64,000 bases of DNA from Halomonas sp. LBP4 (GTDB taxonomy: Bacteria > Pseudomonadota > Gammaproteobacteria > Pseudomonadales > Halomonadaceae), in contig NZ_PDOG01000001.1 in the NCBI RefSeq assembly GCF_003202205.1, positions 1 to 64,000 on the forward strand, read 5' to 3'. Every line of letters begins with the position of its first letter. Position 1 is the first letter of the stretch. The position numbers were made by a program, and so were the translations under genes. Positions 7,963 to 17,581 of this stretch are shown here, one piece after another. The notes under the pieces are model-generated. The model saw nothing but the letters and a program-made list of their open reading frames with translations. It was not told where the DNA came from and searched no databases.

Positions 7963-8256
7963 TCAGGCGATGCGCCCGAGGGACTTCAGCGTCTGCAACA
8001 GGCTGCTGACGCTTTCGGCGGGCTGGGCGTATTCGTTCATCAGCGCCTTGAGGCGTTGCTCGAAGGCCTGCTGGCGAGCCTCGTCGTCCTGCTCCTGGGC
8101 TTCCAGGGAGCGCACGGGCGGCCCGGTGGGAATGTCGAACGTGCTGCCGGGGCTTTCGAGTTCGCGCAATGCTTCGGCGAAGGCGTCGTCGAGTTCGCGA
8201 AACTTGCGCAATTTCTCGCGCTCGTCCATGGGTTTTCGAGAAGTCTGCTGTTTCAT
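7963..8256 (-). CDS. Small acidic protein resembling the MvaT oligomerisation region (97 aa)
   Basis: The protein is not a member of a family I can name with confidence. It is charged and helical (DEREKLRKFRELDDAFAEAL), and its C-terminal part, FEQRLKALMNEYAQPAESVSSLL, parallels FKEKLEALMREFDKSAAEVIALL in the MvaT protein encoded at 9546-9920. It lacks the lysine-rich linker and the GGN DNA-binding loop. It could therefore be an H-NS-type protein lacking its DNA-binding domain. The start is uncertain: neither ATG (8256 or 8229) has a good ribosome site. It converges with the Tus-like gene. Confidence 0.6.
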   Translation of the reverse strand: MKQQTSRKPMDEREKLRKFRELDDAFAEALRELESPGSTFDIPTGPPVRSLEAQEQDDEARQQAFEQRLKALMNEYAQPAESVSSLLQTLKSLGRIA

Positions 8257-8654
8257 TCGCTACCAGTGGTGTCAGGAGGTCGACGGGGCGGGAAAGGAAT
8301 CGGGGTCGACGCTCACGCATGATGTCCTATCTTGAGTATACCGTCATTGGCGCCCGTGGCGAAGGGGCATTCGCCACTCGCTGCGGCTCGCCACCGGACT
8401 CCGGCGGTCATCGCCGTCGCTTCGATCCCTCGCATAATGTGCTCAATCGATCATTCCGAAGTCTCGAACTTGCCTTTTATCCGCTTAGACAAGCATAAAG
8501 AACTAATGAAAGGGAAGAAGGCAACGGCCCGGGCTCGGCTCCCGGCGAACCGCTGCCCGGCGCGCTTGCGAACGGCGACAGGCGGGAGATCCCTGTCGGC
8601 GAGCACGGCATCTGGTCGGCTCGAGTATGTGATCTCAAGGGATGAGGCCAGGCC
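8257..8654. other. Intergenic region between divergent 97-aa gene and AraC-type regulator
   Basis: The 398-bp spacer is divergent and should carry promoters in both directions. The AT-richest part is around 8440-8520 (TTTATCCGCTTAGACAAGCATAAAGAAC), the likeliest promoter zone. I see short inverted GGCGA/TCGCC pairs around 8350-8395 but no gene or clear operator. Confidence 0.5.
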
Positions 8655-9473
8655 ATGGGCAACGACATGATGCGAGCGGAGATCTGGCTGCAGGAGACCC
8701 TGGAGAGTCAGTTGGGTATCGAGGACCTGGCCAAGCGGCTCGGCTATTCCTCCTCCCAGGTCCGGCGCCGCTTCCGCCAGCGTTTCGGCATAGGACCCGG
8801 CGCCTACCGCGACTTGCTGCGCCTGGAGAAGGCAGCCCGGCTGCTGGTGCACACCCCCCATGGCGTCAGGCAGATTGCCGAACTATGCGGTTATCGCAAC
8901 CATTCGGCGTTCAGTCGCGCCTTCCAGCGCCGCTACGAGCGTTCGCCACGCGACTTCCGGCGGGCCCAGCGCCTGCAACTGCGCCGGAGCGATCCGGCCA
9001 CGGGCAGGGAGTTTGCCGTCGAACTCCGCCTGACACCTGCGCAGGAGGCGATCGTGACCCGCCTCTACGCGCCGAGCATGGCGATCGACACCCCGGCGGC
9101 ATGGCAGCAGCACCTGGAGGTCGACGATGCGCTGCCCGACCGCCTGAGCGAGGCCACGCCCATCGCCCTGCTGCATGACCAGCCCCTGGCCAGCGACATG
9201 CCGCGCACCGATCTCGGCGTGCAGGTGGCCCATGGTGCGACCACCGACGTGGCCCTGCCCCTGCCCTTCCGCCTGATCGAACTGCCGGCCAGGCGCTGCG
9301 CCTGCCTGACGTTCGGCGAGATGGCGCAACTCCCCACGGCCGTACGCTTCCTGGTCGCTCGCTCGCTGCCCGAGAAGGGCGTGCACTTCAACGGCGAGGC
9401 GCCGCGACTGCTGCATACGACGGCGGGTCTGGAGCTTCAACTGCCACTGCTGGAGCCCGCGTCGGCGTCGTAG
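8655..9473 (+). CDS. AraC-family regulator with GyrI-like C-terminal domain (272 aa)
   Basis: Residues 10-105 form an AraC/XylS DNA-binding domain with two helix-turn-helices: IEDLAKRLGYSSSQVRRRFR and VRQIAELCGYRNHSAFSRAF, ending in SPRDFRR. Unlike classical AraC proteins the DNA-binding domain is N-terminal and is followed by about 150 residues with the look of a GyrI/SOUL-type ligand-binding domain, an order known from Rob. The target and inducer cannot be told from sequence. GAGG about eight bases before the ATG supports the start. A hairpin at 9497-9519 lies just after the stop. Confidence 0.85.
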   Translation: MGNDMMRAEIWLQETLESQLGIEDLAKRLGYSSSQVRRRFRQRFGIGPGAYRDLLRLEKAARLLVHTPHGVRQIAELCGYRNHSAFSRAFQRRYERSPRDFRRAQRLQLRRSDPATGREFAVELRLTPAQEAIVTRLYAPSMAIDTPAAWQQHLEVDDALPDRLSEATPIALLHDQPLASDMPRTDLGVQVAHGATTDVALPLPFRLIELPARRCACLTFGEMAQLPTAVRFLVARSLPEKGVHFNGEAPRLLHTTAGLELQLPLLEPASAS

Positions 9474-9496
9474 CTTATCGCGGTTACGGACACGAC

Positions 9497-9519
9497 AGCG
9501 CCGCCTCGAGGGCGGCGCT
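9497..9519. terminator. Bidirectional hairpin between araC-like gene and mvaT
   Basis: AGCGCCGCC and GGCGGCGCT form a 9-bp perfect stem around a five-base loop, centred between two convergent stop codons (9473 and 9546). There is no long T-run, so termination strength is uncertain. Confidence 0.6.
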
Positions 9520-9545
9520 TGACATATAACGGGCGGGGCGGAGGA

Positions 9546-9920
9546 TCACTCCTCGACGCGCACCAACCAGGATTCGACGGTGTCGTTACCGTACTCGTCC
9601 TTCCACGCCTTGAGGGTCTTCTGATTACCACCGCGAGTCTCGACGACTTCACCGGTGTTGGGGTTCTTGTAGATCTTCAGCTTGCGCTTGCGACGGCCAC
9701 CGGCCGCCACTGCCTTCGGGGCGGAAGCCGCAGTGGATTTGGGGTCGAGCAGCGCAATGACTTCGGCAGCGCTCTTGTCGAACTCGCGCATCAACGCCTC
9801 GAGTTTTTCCTTGAACTCGAGTTCGGTCTTCAGGCGCTTGTCGTTCTGCAGCTTCTCCATGTTCTCCTGGAGCTGCTTGAGCTGCTGTTCCATTTGCATG
9901 TATTCGCTGAGCAGGGACAT
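9546..9920 (-). CDS. mvaT: MvaT/TurB-family H-NS-like nucleoid protein (124 aa)
   Basis: MvaT proteins are the H-NS equivalents of Pseudomonas and relatives. They coat AT-rich DNA and silence acquired genes. The N-terminal half is a coiled-coil oligomerisation domain (MSLLSEYMQMEQQLKQL...). A basic linker (GGRRKRKLK) leads to the DNA-binding domain YKNPNTGEVVETRGGNQKTLKAWK, which has the R-GGN loop typical of MvaT. The length equals the family norm. AAGAAGGAA upstream fixes the start. It is a strong candidate regulator of the low-GC islands in this window, which is inference. Confidence 0.93.
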   Translation of the reverse strand: MSLLSEYMQMEQQLKQLQENMEKLQNDKRLKTELEFKEKLEALMREFDKSAAEVIALLDPKSTAASAPKAVAAGGRRKRKLKIYKNPNTGEVVETRGGNQKTLKAWKDEYGNDTVESWLVRVEE

Positions 9921-10123
9921 TTAGGTATTCCTTCTTCGGGTGTCGGGATGCGTGGGTAATTATGAACGCTTAAAGGGTTCATGACAATAGTGTGGATAGC
10001 GACTCGTTTAATATCAAGAGTCGAGTTGGAAGTATCGCGGCACAGTTATTTGTAGAAGAGCAACGCCCGGATTACCACTCGGGGAGCAACAGTCGCGGTA
10101 TCCTTGAACTCAGCCGACTTGTC

Positions 10124-10155
10124 GAAAAAAAGACGCCGCCCCGAGGGGCGGCGTC
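10124..10155 (-). terminator. Rho-independent terminator of rpsA
   Basis: Read on the minus strand, GACGCCGCCCC-TC-GGGGCGGCGTC forms a stem of about 11 bp followed by TTTTTTT. It lies 60 bases after the rpsA stop codon and is the clearest intrinsic terminator in the window. Confidence 0.9.
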
Positions 10156-10213
10156 CTTCATGGCTGGCAAGTTCGTCGGAGGCAGGCCGATGCCTCGCTT
10201 CCGCTTCGCCTGC

Positions 10214-11890
10214 TCAGTCCTGGCCCATCTGCTGCTTGATGAGGTCGCCGATGGTGGTCGGACCACCGCTCTCGGGGCTCTCTTCACGCAGCTTCTTGAG
10301 GTTCTGGCGGGTGTCGTCCTGGTCCTTGGCCTTGATGGACAGGGCGATCTGGCGGTTCTTGCGATCGACACCGATGATGCGAGCCTCGACGCTGTCGCCG
10401 ACGTTCAGCACGTTGCGGGCGTCCTCGACACGGTCGGCGCTGATCTCGGAGGCCTTGAGCACGGCGACCACATCGGTGGCCAGCTCGACGTGGGCTTCCT
10501 TGGCGTCGACCTCGACCACGCGGCCGGTGACGATGGTGCCCTTGTCGTTGACGGCCAGGAACTCGGCGACCGGGTCGGTATCGAGCTGCTTGATACCCAG
10601 CGAGATGCGCTCGCGCTCCGGGTCGATGGAGAGGATCACGGCCTCGGCCTCATCGCCCTTCTTGAAGCCGCGCACGGCTTCTTCGCCGGTCTCGGTCCAG
10701 GAGATGTCGGAGAGGTGCACCAGGCCGTCGATGCCGCCTTCCAGGCCGATGAAGATACCGAAGTCGGTGATCGACTTGATGGTGCCGGAGACGCGGTCGC
10801 CCTTCTTGTACTCGGCGTTGAAGGTCTCCCACGGGTTGGCGGTGCACTGCTTGATGCCCAGGGAGATACGACGACGCTCCTCGTCGATGTCGAGGATCAT
10901 GACATCGACATCGTCGCCGACCTGCACGACCTTGGACGGGTGGATGTTCTTGTTGGTCCAGTCCATCTCGGAGACGTGGACCAGGCCCTCGACACCCTCT
11001 TCCAGCTCGGCGAAGCAGCCGTAGTCGGTGAGGTTGGTGACGGTGGCGTGCACCTTGGTGCCTTCCGGGTAACGATCCTTGATGTTGACCCAGGGATCCT
11101 CGCCCAGCTGCTTCAGGCCCAGGGAGACGCGGTTGCGCTCGCGGTCGAACTTCAGCACCTTGACGTTGATCTCGTCGCCCACGGCGACGATCTCGCTCGG
11201 ATGCTTGATGCGCTTCCAGGCCATGTCGGTGATGTGCAGCAGGCCGTCGACGCCACCGAGGTCGACGAAGGCACCGTAGTCGGTGAGGTTCTTGACGATA
11301 CCGGTGATCTGCTGGCCTTCCTGCAGGGTGGCGAGCAGGGCCTCACGCTCGGCGCTGTTCTCGGCCTCGAGCACGGCACGACGGGACACGACGACGTTGT
11401 TGCGCTTCGGGTCGAGCTTGATGACCTTGAAGTCGAGTTCCTTGTTCTCGAGGTGCGTGGTGTCGCGCACCGGACGCACGTCGACCAGGGAGCCGGGGAG
11501 GAAGGCGCGGATGGAGTCGACGTCGACGGTGAAGCCGCCCTTGACCTTGCCGTTGATCACGCCCTTGACGATCTCGTCCTTTTCGAAGGCCGCTTCCAGA
11601 ATCTTCCACGCTTCGGCACGCTTGGCCTTCTCGCGGGAGAGGCGGGTCTCGCCGAAACCGTCCTCGACGGCTTCCAGGGCGACGTGAACCTCGTCGCCGA
11701 CGGCGATGTTCAGTTCGCCGTTCTCGTCGCGGAACTGCGCCGCGGGAATCTGACCTTCAGACTTCAGGCCGGCATTGACGGTGACCCAGTCACCATCGAT
11801 GTCGACGACGGTAGCCGCGACGATGGCGCCCGGCTCCATGTTGATGTCCTGGAGAGACTGTTCAAACAGTTCAGCAAAGCTTTCGCTCAT
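10214..11890 (-). CDS. rpsA: 30S ribosomal protein S1 (558 aa)
   Basis: S1 binds mRNA and brings it to the 30S subunit. The protein begins [13 protein letters not shown] and contains six S1/OB-fold repeats, recognisable from recurring G-V...I.DFGIF/CFV and RISLGIKQ units ([51 protein letters not shown]). Its length matches E. coli S1 (557 aa). TAGGAAC eight bases upstream supports the start. It follows cmk, as in most gammaproteobacteria. The ihfB gene that usually follows rpsA is absent; mvaT occupies that side instead. S1 usually autoregulates its own translation. Confidence 0.97.
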   Translation of the reverse strand: MSESFAELFEQSLQDINMEPGAIVAATVVDIDGDWVTVNAGLKSEGQIPAAQFRDENGELNIAVGDEVHVALEAVEDGFGETRLSREKAKRAEAWKILEAAFEKDEIVKGVINGKVKGGFTVDVDSIRAFLPGSLVDVRPVRDTTHLENKELDFKVIKLDPKRNNVVVSRRAVLEAENSAEREALLATLQEGQQITGIVKNLTDYGAFVDLGGVDGLLHITDMAWKRIKHPSEIVAVGDEINVKVLKFDRERNRVSLGLKQLGEDPWVNIKDRYPEGTKVHATVTNLTDYGCFAELEEGVEGLVHVSEMDWTNKNIHPSKVVQVGDDVDVMILDIDEERRRISLGIKQCTANPWETFNAEYKKGDRVSGTIKSITDFGIFIGLEGGIDGLVHLSDISWTETGEEAVRGFKKGDEAEAVILSIDPERERISLGIKQLDTDPVAEFLAVNDKGTIVTGRVVEVDAKEAHVELATDVVAVLKASEISADRVEDARNVLNVGDSVEARIIGVDRKNRQIALSIKAKDQDDTRQNLKKLREESPESGGPTTIGDLIKQQMGQD

Positions 11891-12072
11891 GATGTTCCTA
11901 CGTGATCAACGTTGAGTACGGCGTTGCCGCCTTCTCCGCACCACCAGCGAGTGCGGGCCTTATTCACCATGCCTCCGGAGATGTTAACGCTGGTTCGACC
12001 TGGCCAGGCTCACGGAAAATCGAAGTGCCGGACCACGTCATCACATCCTGCCGGAGGCGCCGCAAGGGAGTG

Positions 12073-12765
12073 TCAGGTGGCGGTTGCCAGACCCCGTTCG
12101 GTCAGCAGTTCCGTCAGCCGATCCACCACTTCCGGTATCGTCAGGCGCGTGGTGTCAAGCGTGATGGCGTCATCGGCCGGCTTGAGCGGTGCCACGCTGC
12201 GCTGCATGTCGCGCGCATCGCGTGCCTGAATCTCCTTTAAAAGACTCGATAGATTAGCATCCACCCCCGCCTCCTGCAACTGGAGGTGGCGCCGCCGGGC
12301 GCGTTCCTCGGCACTGGCGGTGAGGAAGATCTTCAGCGGCGCATCGGTGAACACCACCGTGCCCATGTCGCGGCCGTCGGCCACCAGCCCGGGCGCCTGG
12401 CGGAAGTCGCGCTGGCGCTTGAGCAGCGCCTGGCGCACCGCGGGCAGCGCGGCGACCTGGGAGGCCGCGTCGCCGATCTGCTCGGTGCGGATGGTGGTGG
12501 TGGCGTCACGCCCCTCCAGCAGCACGGTGGTGGCGTCACCCTCGGCGCGGAACACCACGTCGAGCTCGCGGGCCACCTCGGCCAGGCCGGCCTCGTCGTC
12601 CAGGGGCACTTCGTGCTTCGCGGCGGCCAGGGCCGTGAGCCGGTAGAGGGCGCCGGAATCGAGCAGGTGCCAGCCGAGCCGCTCGGCGACCAGCCGGCTG
12701 ATGGTGCCCTTGCCGGCGCCGCCGGGGCCGTCCACGGTCAGCACCGGCACCACTGCGTCGCTCAT
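12073..12765 (-). CDS. cmk: Cytidylate kinase (230 aa)
   Basis: The enzyme phosphorylates CMP and dCMP with ATP in pyrimidine nucleotide metabolism. The sequence has the P-loop [18 protein letters not shown], the substrate-binding [16 protein letters not shown] region and [12 protein letters not shown], all typical of Cmk. The start ATG overlaps the aroA stop (ATGA), with GAGGAGG upstream inside aroA, so translation is coupled. It is separated from rpsA by 182 bp, a spacer that probably carries the rpsA promoter. Confidence 0.96.
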   Translation of the reverse strand: MSDAVVPVLTVDGPGGAGKGTISRLVAERLGWHLLDSGALYRLTALAAAKHEVPLDDEAGLAEVARELDVVFRAEGDATTVLLEGRDATTTIRTEQIGDAASQVAALPAVRQALLKRQRDFRQAPGLVADGRDMGTVVFTDAPLKIFLTASAEERARRRHLQLQEAGVDANLSSLLKEIQARDARDMQRSVAPLKPADDAITLDTTRLTIPEVVDRLTELLTERGLATAT

Positions 12766-15098
12766 GGCACCTCCTCGCCCACTTCCTCGACCAGGAACAG
12801 GCCTACCTTGCGGGCCAGCTCCAGGAAGCCGGGGAAGGAGGTGGCGACGTTGGCGCAGTCGTCGATGACGATCTCGCCGCCGGCGCGCAGCCCGGCCACG
12901 GTGAAGGCCATGGCGATGCGGTGATCGCCCAGGCTGTCGATGCGACCTCCGCCATAGCTCGCCCCCTTGGCCTTGCCGCTATTTTTTCCACTGCCGACGA
13001 TATCGATGCCGTCCGGGTACAGGGTGTTCTCCACGCCCAGCACGGTGAGGCCGTCGGCCATGGCCTGCAGCCGGTCGGACTCCTTGACCCGCAGCTCCTC
13101 GGCCCCGCGCAGCCGCGTGGTGCCGGTGGCGTTGGCGGCGGCGACGAACAGCGCCGGGAACTCGTCGATGGCCAGCGGCACCTGGTCGACGGGGATCTCG
13201 ATGCCCGCGAGCGGCGCATAGCGGATGTGCAGGTCGGCCACCGGCTCGCCGCCCACCTTGCGCTCGTTCTCGAAGCGCAGGTCGGCGCCCATCAGCTTGA
13301 GGATGTTGATCACGCCGATGCGGGTCGGGTTGATGCCGACATGCTCGAGCACCAGGTCGGAGCCGGGGGTGATCGCCGCGGCGACCAGGAAGAAGGCGGC
13401 CGACGAGATGTCGGAGGGCACGTCGATGGGGGCCGCGGTGAGCTTGCCGCCACCGCTGAGCCAGCAGGTGTCGCCCTCGCGCTGGACCCGATAGCCGAAG
13501 CCGGCGAGCATCCGCTCGGTATGGTCGCGGGTCGGCGCCGGCTCGCGCACCCGGGTCTCGCCCTCGGCGTAGAGGCCGGCGAGCAGCAGGCAGGACTTCA
13601 CCTGGGCGCTGGCCATGGGCATGTCGTAGGAAATGCCCTTCAGCTGGCGGCCACCCTTGATCTTCAGCGGCGGGCGGCCACCCTCGGCGGTATCGATCTC
13701 GGCCCCCATCGCTCGCAAGGGATCGGCCACCCGGCCCATGGGGCGCTTGGTCAGGGAGGCGTCGCCGGTGAGCTCGGTGTCGAAGGCCTGGCCGGCCAGC
13801 AGGCCGGCGAACAGCCGCATGGCGGTGCCGGCGTTACCCACGTAGAGGGGCCCGGCGGGGGCCTGGAGGCCGTGCATGCCGACGCCGTGGATGGTCACGC
13901 GGCCCTGGTGGGGCCCCTCGATGGCCACGCCCATCTCGCGGAAGGCCTGCAGGGTGGCCAGGCTGTCCTCGCCCTCGAGGAAGCCCTTGACCTCGGTGAC
14001 GCCCTCGGCGAGCGCGCCGAGCATGATCGAGCGGTGGGAGATCGACTTGTCGCCGGGGACGCGAATTCTTCCGGTGACGCCGCCACCGGGGGCGACCCGG
14101 TAGCGCAGCTTGCCTTGTGCTTGCATCTGGTATTCCGCCTGGTAACTGGTCTGGTTGAGCAGGGATTCGAAATAGTGTCGAGCATGGCTGGCGCGGTCGA
14201 AGATCGCCAGCATGGTATCGGTATCGCCGGCCTCGACCGCGTGACGCAGCCGGGCCACGCCGGCCTCGAAGTCGTCCAGCGAGGCGAGCACGGCGTCGCG
14301 GTTGGCGACGAAGATGTCGCGCCACATCACCGGGTCGCTGCCGGCGATGCGGGTGAAGTCGCGAAAGCCGCCGGCGGCGTAGCGGAAGATCTCGAGGCGA
14401 TCGTCCTGGCGCGCCAGGGTATCCACCAGCGAGAAGGCCAGCAGGTGCGGCAGGTGGCTGGTGCGGGCCAGCACCTGGTCGTGGCGCGCCACGTCCATCT
14501 CCAGCACCTCGGCGCCGCAGGCCGCCCACAGCGCGCGCACCCGGGCCAGGGCCGCGGGGTCGGTGTCCGGCTCGGGGGTGAGGATCACCTTGTGGTTGGC
14601 GTAGAGGCGCGGATCGGCGGCGGCCACGCCGCTCTTCTCGGAACCGGCGATGGGGTGGCCGAGCACCAGGTTGGCGGGCACCCGGCCGAAGGCGTCGACC
14701 GCGCAGTCGCGGATGGCGGCCTTGGTGCTGCCCACGTCGGTGAGCGCCACGTCCGGCGCCGCGTGCTCGAGGCACCCGGCCAGTTCGCGCATCACCGGCG
14801 CCATGGCCAGCACCGGCACCGCCAGCACGATCAGCGAGGCACCCTCGACCAGCGGCGCGAGCCGGGTGTCGCCGCGGTCGATCAGGCCCCTCTCGATGCC
14901 CAGGGCGATCTCGTCGGCGTCCGGGTCGCAGGCGACGATCTCGGCTCTCTTCACCGGCCCGCCCCCGCCGGCATCGTCGCTATCGCGACGACCGAAGCCT
15001 GCCTGGCGCAGGGCCGCGGCCAGCGAGCCGCCGATCAGCCCCAGGCCGACGATCAGGATCCGCGATTCATTGAGCTTCATGCCTGACGTCTGCCGCAT
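12762..15098 (-). CDS. tyrA-aroA: Bifunctional prephenate dehydrogenase / EPSP synthase fusion TyrA-AroA (778 aa)
   Basis: Two enzymes of aromatic amino acid synthesis are fused. Residues about 10-310 are a TyrA dehydrogenase: Rossmann motif [11 protein letters not shown], then [12 protein letters not shown] and the [13 protein letters not shown] region. Residues about 330-770 are AroA (5-enolpyruvylshikimate-3-phosphate synthase): [37 protein letters not shown] and DHRIAM are all present. The same fusion is known in Pseudomonas. The start at 15098 lies two bases after the pheA stop; an ATG six codons later (15080) is equally possible. hisC, which sits between pheA and tyrA in Pseudomonas, is absent. 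Confidence 0.95.
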   Translation of the reverse strand: MRQTSGMKLNESRILIVGLGLIGGSLAAALRQAGFGRRDSDDAGGGGPVKRAEIVACDPDADEIALGIERGLIDRGDTRLAPLVEGASLIVLAVPVLAMAPVMRELAGCLEHAAPDVALTDVGSTKAAIRDCAVDAFGRVPANLVLGHPIAGSEKSGVAAADPRLYANHKVILTPEPDTDPAALARVRALWAACGAEVLEMDVARHDQVLARTSHLPHLLAFSLVDTLARQDDRLEIFRYAAGGFRDFTRIAGSDPVMWRDIFVANRDAVLASLDDFEAGVARLRHAVEAGDTDTMLAIFDRASHARHYFESLLNQTSYQAEYQMQAQGKLRYRVAPGGGVTGRIRVPGDKSISHRSIMLGALAEGVTEVKGFLEGEDSLATLQAFREMGVAIEGPHQGRVTIHGVGMHGLQAPAGPLYVGNAGTAMRLFAGLLAGQAFDTELTGDASLTKRPMGRVADPLRAMGAEIDTAEGGRPPLKIKGGRQLKGISYDMPMASAQVKSCLLLAGLYAEGETRVREPAPTRDHTERMLAGFGYRVQREGDTCWLSGGGKLTAAPIDVPSDISSAAFFLVAAAITPGSDLVLEHVGINPTRIGVINILKLMGADLRFENERKVGGEPVADLHIRYAPLAGIEIPVDQVPLAIDEFPALFVAAANATGTTRLRGAEELRVKESDRLQAMADGLTVLGVENTLYPDGIDIVGSGKNSGKAKGASYGGGRIDSLGDHRIAMAFTVAGLRAGGEIVIDDCANVATSFPGFLELARKVGLFLVEEVGEEVP

Positions 15099-15100
15099 GC

Positions 15101-16192
15101 CTAGAGAACGCCCACCGGGTAGGAGCCGAGCACCTTGAGCTCGGCGGCACGCAGCTGCACCTCCTCCAGCACCGCGGCGACCCGGGGCTCCTCGCAGTGG
15201 CCCTTGAAGTCGATGAAGAAGACGTAGTTCCACACGCCGCTGCGCGACGGCCGGGTCTCCAGGCGCGTCAGGTCGATCTGGTGGCGGTGGAAGGGTTCGA
15301 GCAGGTCGTGCAGGGCACCGGGCTGGTTGCGCATGGCGACGACGATGGAGGTCTTGTCCTCGCCGGACATGGGCACGTCCTGGTTGCCGATGATCAAGAA
15401 GCGGGTGGAGTTGTCCGGGCTGTCCTCGATCTTCTCGGCGAGCCGGGTCAGGCCGTAGAGCTTGGCGGCCATGTCGCCGGCGATGGCCGCACTGTGCCAC
15501 TCGGTCTTGACCAGGCGCGCGGCCTCGGCATTGGAGGAGACCGGCACCCGCTCGGCATGGGGGAAGTGGGCATCGAGCCACTTGCGGCACTGGGCGAAGG
15601 ACTGCGGGTGCGAGTAGATCCGCGAGACCTTGTCCCGGCGGGTGGTCTCGGCCACCAGCAGGTGGTGGTGGATGCGCAGCACCACCTCGCCGCAGATGCG
15701 CATCGAGGAGTCCATGAAGGAGTCGAGGGTGTGGTTGACCACCCCCTCGGTGGAGTTCTCCACCGGCACCACGCCGTAGTTGACCGCCCCGGCCTCGACC
15801 TCGCGGAACACCTCGTCGATGGCGGCCATGGGCATGCTCAGCGCGCTCTCGCCGAAGTGCTTGAGGGCGGCCTGCTGGGTGAAGGTGCCCTCGGGGCCGA
15901 GATAGGCCACCTTGATCGGCTGCTCCAGCGCCAGGCAGGCGGACATGATCTCGCGAAACAGCCGCGCCATCTCCTCGCTGTCGAGGGGGCCCTGGTTGAG
16001 CGCCATGATCCGGCGCAGCACCTGGGCCTCGCGTTCGGGGCGATAGAAGACCGCCTGGGGGTCCTCGACGGTCTTGATCTCGGCCACCCGCTGGGCGCAG
16101 GCCGCGCGCTCGCTGATCAGCCGCAGGATGTCGCCGTCCAGCTCGTCGATGCGCTGTCTCAGCTCATCGAGATCCTTGGGGGTGTCGGTCAT
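15101..16192 (-). CDS. pheA: Chorismate mutase / prephenate dehydratase P-protein (363 aa)
   Basis: The bifunctional enzyme converts chorismate to prephenate and then to phenylpyruvate for phenylalanine synthesis. The AroQ mutase domain is at residues 5-90 (LRQRIDELDGDILRLISERA, then VFYRPEREAQVL). The dehydratase domain is at 95-275 (YLGPEGTFTQQAAL, VPVENSTEGVV and the SSTRF-like DNSTRFLII). The C-terminal ACT domain, with the ESRP-like ETRPSRSGVWNYVFFID segment, gives feedback inhibition by phenylalanine. AAGGGAA before the ATG sets the start. A paired palindrome element fills the gap to serC. Confidence 0.97.
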   Translation of the reverse strand: MTDTPKDLDELRQRIDELDGDILRLISERAACAQRVAEIKTVEDPQAVFYRPEREAQVLRRIMALNQGPLDSEEMARLFREIMSACLALEQPIKVAYLGPEGTFTQQAALKHFGESALSMPMAAIDEVFREVEAGAVNYGVVPVENSTEGVVNHTLDSFMDSSMRICGEVVLRIHHHLLVAETTRRDKVSRIYSHPQSFAQCRKWLDAHFPHAERVPVSSNAEAARLVKTEWHSAAIAGDMAAKLYGLTRLAEKIEDSPDNSTRFLIIGNQDVPMSGEDKTSIVVAMRNQPGALHDLLEPFHRHQIDLTRLETRPSRSGVWNYVFFIDFKGHCEEPRVAAVLEEVQLRAAELKVLGSYPVGVL

Positions 16193-16285
16193 GCGTGGTT
16201 CCCTTCTTCTCGGTGTCTCATGTTTCAGCGGCCGAACCAGGGCCCAAGTGACAAGCCACCCCTTCGTCTGTGTCGGCGACATGGC

Positions 16286-16379
16286 CCCTATGGGGTCAGA
16301 CCCCAGCCAACTCGCCCTGCCTGTCATGGTGCACCTTAACCAGCCGAACCAACCTCCGCCGGGGTCTGACCCCATAGGG
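16286..16379. repeat. Paired GGGGTC palindrome element, copy 2 (long form)
   Basis: Two 19-base arms, CCCTATGGGGTCAGACCCC (16286-16304) and its exact reverse complement (16361-16379), enclose 56 bases. The 13-base core is identical to the other two copies (6021-6058 and 17541-17578), but this copy has longer arms and a longer centre. It occupies the serC-pheA gap. The interior holds no open frame of note. Confidence 0.85.
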
Positions 16380-16410
16380 ACCGCCAGCGCTGGCTGGGCG
16401 CTCGGCGCTT

Positions 16411-17514
16411 CTACCCCCGCCGCTGCTCGAAATCTGCCATGAACTCGATCAGGGCGTCCACGGCCTCCTCGGGCACGGCGTTGTAGAGGCTGGCGCGCAT
16501 GCCGCCGACGCTGCGGTGGCCCTTGAGGTTGAGCAGGCCGGCCGCCTCGGCCTCGGCCAGGAACGGCTTGTCGAGGCGCTCGTCGGCGAGCACGAAGGGC
16601 ACGTTCATCCGCGAGCGGTTGCGCAGCACGATCGGGTTGGCGTAGAGGCCGCTGCCGTCGATGGCCGCATAGAGCTTCTCGGCCTTGCGGGCGTTGATGG
16701 CGTCCATGGCGGCCAGGCCCCCGATGTCCTCCTTCAGCCACCGGAACACCAGGCCGGCCAGGTACCAGCTGTAGGTGGCCGGGGTGTTGATCATGGAGCC
16801 GGCCTCGGCCAGGGCCTTGTAGCCGAACAGCGAAGGCATGTCGGGCCGGGCGCGCTCGAGCAGGTCCTCGCGCACGATCACCACCACCAGGCCGGCGGGG
16901 CCGATGTTCTTCTGGGCACCGGCGTAGATGACGCCGAACCTCGATACGTCCAGCGGGCCCGAGAGGATCGACGAGGACAGATCGCAGACCAGCGGCACCT
17001 CGCTGCCATCGGGCCGCACGGCCTCGGGGATGTAGTCGAACTCCAGCCCGCCGATGGTCTCGTTGGCGGTGTAGTGCAGGTAGGCGGCATCCGCCGAGAG
17101 GGCGATGTCCGACGGCCGCGGCACGGCGCTGTGGCCGTTCTCCTCGCTGCTGGCGGCGACATGGGCGGTGCCGAACAGGTGGTGCGCCTCGGCCATGGCC
17201 TTCTTGCCCCAGATACCGGTGTAGAGGAAGTTGGCACTGCCGCCGGCACCGAGCAGGTTGTAGGGCACCGCGGCGAACTGCAGGGTGGCCCCACCCTGGG
17301 TGAACAGCACCCGGTAGTTGTCGGGGATGGCCAGCAGCTCGCGCAGGTCGGCCTCGGCCTGCTCGGCAATGGCGACGTACTCCGTGGCCCGGTGGCTCAT
17401 CTCCATCACCGAGAGCCCGTGCCCCCGGTAGTCGAGCAGCTCCTCGCGGGCCCGCTCCAGCACCGGGGTGGGCAGCGCGGCCGGGCCGGCGCAGAAGTTG
17501 TAGTGGCGTGTCAT
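16411..17514 (-). CDS. serC: Phosphoserine aminotransferase (367 aa)
   Basis: This PLP enzyme makes 3-phosphoserine from 3-phosphohydroxypyruvate (serine pathway), and the vitamin B6 intermediate by the parallel reaction. It shows RHYNFCAGPAALP at the N-terminus, FTQGGATLQF and YAGAQKNIGPAG, where the Lys carries PLP, and the C-terminal GHRSVGGMRASLYN signature. The start chosen has TAGGAA upstream; an in-frame ATG seven codons earlier is less likely. It lies between gyrA and pheA, the same order as in Pseudomonas. Confidence 0.97.
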   Translation of the reverse strand: MTRHYNFCAGPAALPTPVLERAREELLDYRGHGLSVMEMSHRATEYVAIAEQAEADLRELLAIPDNYRVLFTQGGATLQFAAVPYNLLGAGGSANFLYTGIWGKKAMAEAHHLFGTAHVAASSEENGHSAVPRPSDIALSADAAYLHYTANETIGGLEFDYIPEAVRPDGSEVPLVCDLSSSILSGPLDVSRFGVIYAGAQKNIGPAGLVVVIVREDLLERARPDMPSLFGYKALAEAGSMINTPATYSWYLAGLVFRWLKEDIGGLAAMDAINARKAEKLYAAIDGSGLYANPIVLRNRSRMNVPFVLADERLDKPFLAEAEAAGLLNLKGHRSVGGMRASLYNAVPEEAVDALIEFMADFEQRRG

Positions 17515-17540
17515 CAGCGTCGTGTTCCTAAGCATCCTGT

Positions 17541-17578
17541 GGGGTCAGACCCCAAAGTATTCTGTGGGGTCTGACCCC
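17541..17578. repeat. Paired GGGGTC palindrome element, copy 3
   Basis: GGGGTCAGACCCC (17541-17553) and its reverse complement (17566-17578) flank a 12-base centre, the same spacing as copy 1 at 6021-6058. It fills nearly all of the 67-bp gyrA-serC gap and could act as a transcript end or processing site after gyrA. Confidence 0.85.
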
Positions 17579-17581
17579 GCG

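Noticed and set aside
7886-8498. Plus-strand frames between the Tus-like gene and the AraC gene
   Set aside because: They lack ribosome sites and have the Arg/Ser-rich look of shadow frames; the 97-aa minus-strand frame has a better protein composition.
9992-11905. A 637-codon plus-strand frame opposite rpsA
   Set aside because: Its Asp/Val/Gly-rich translation is the mirror of the rpsA codons; rpsA on the other strand has six clear S1 domains.
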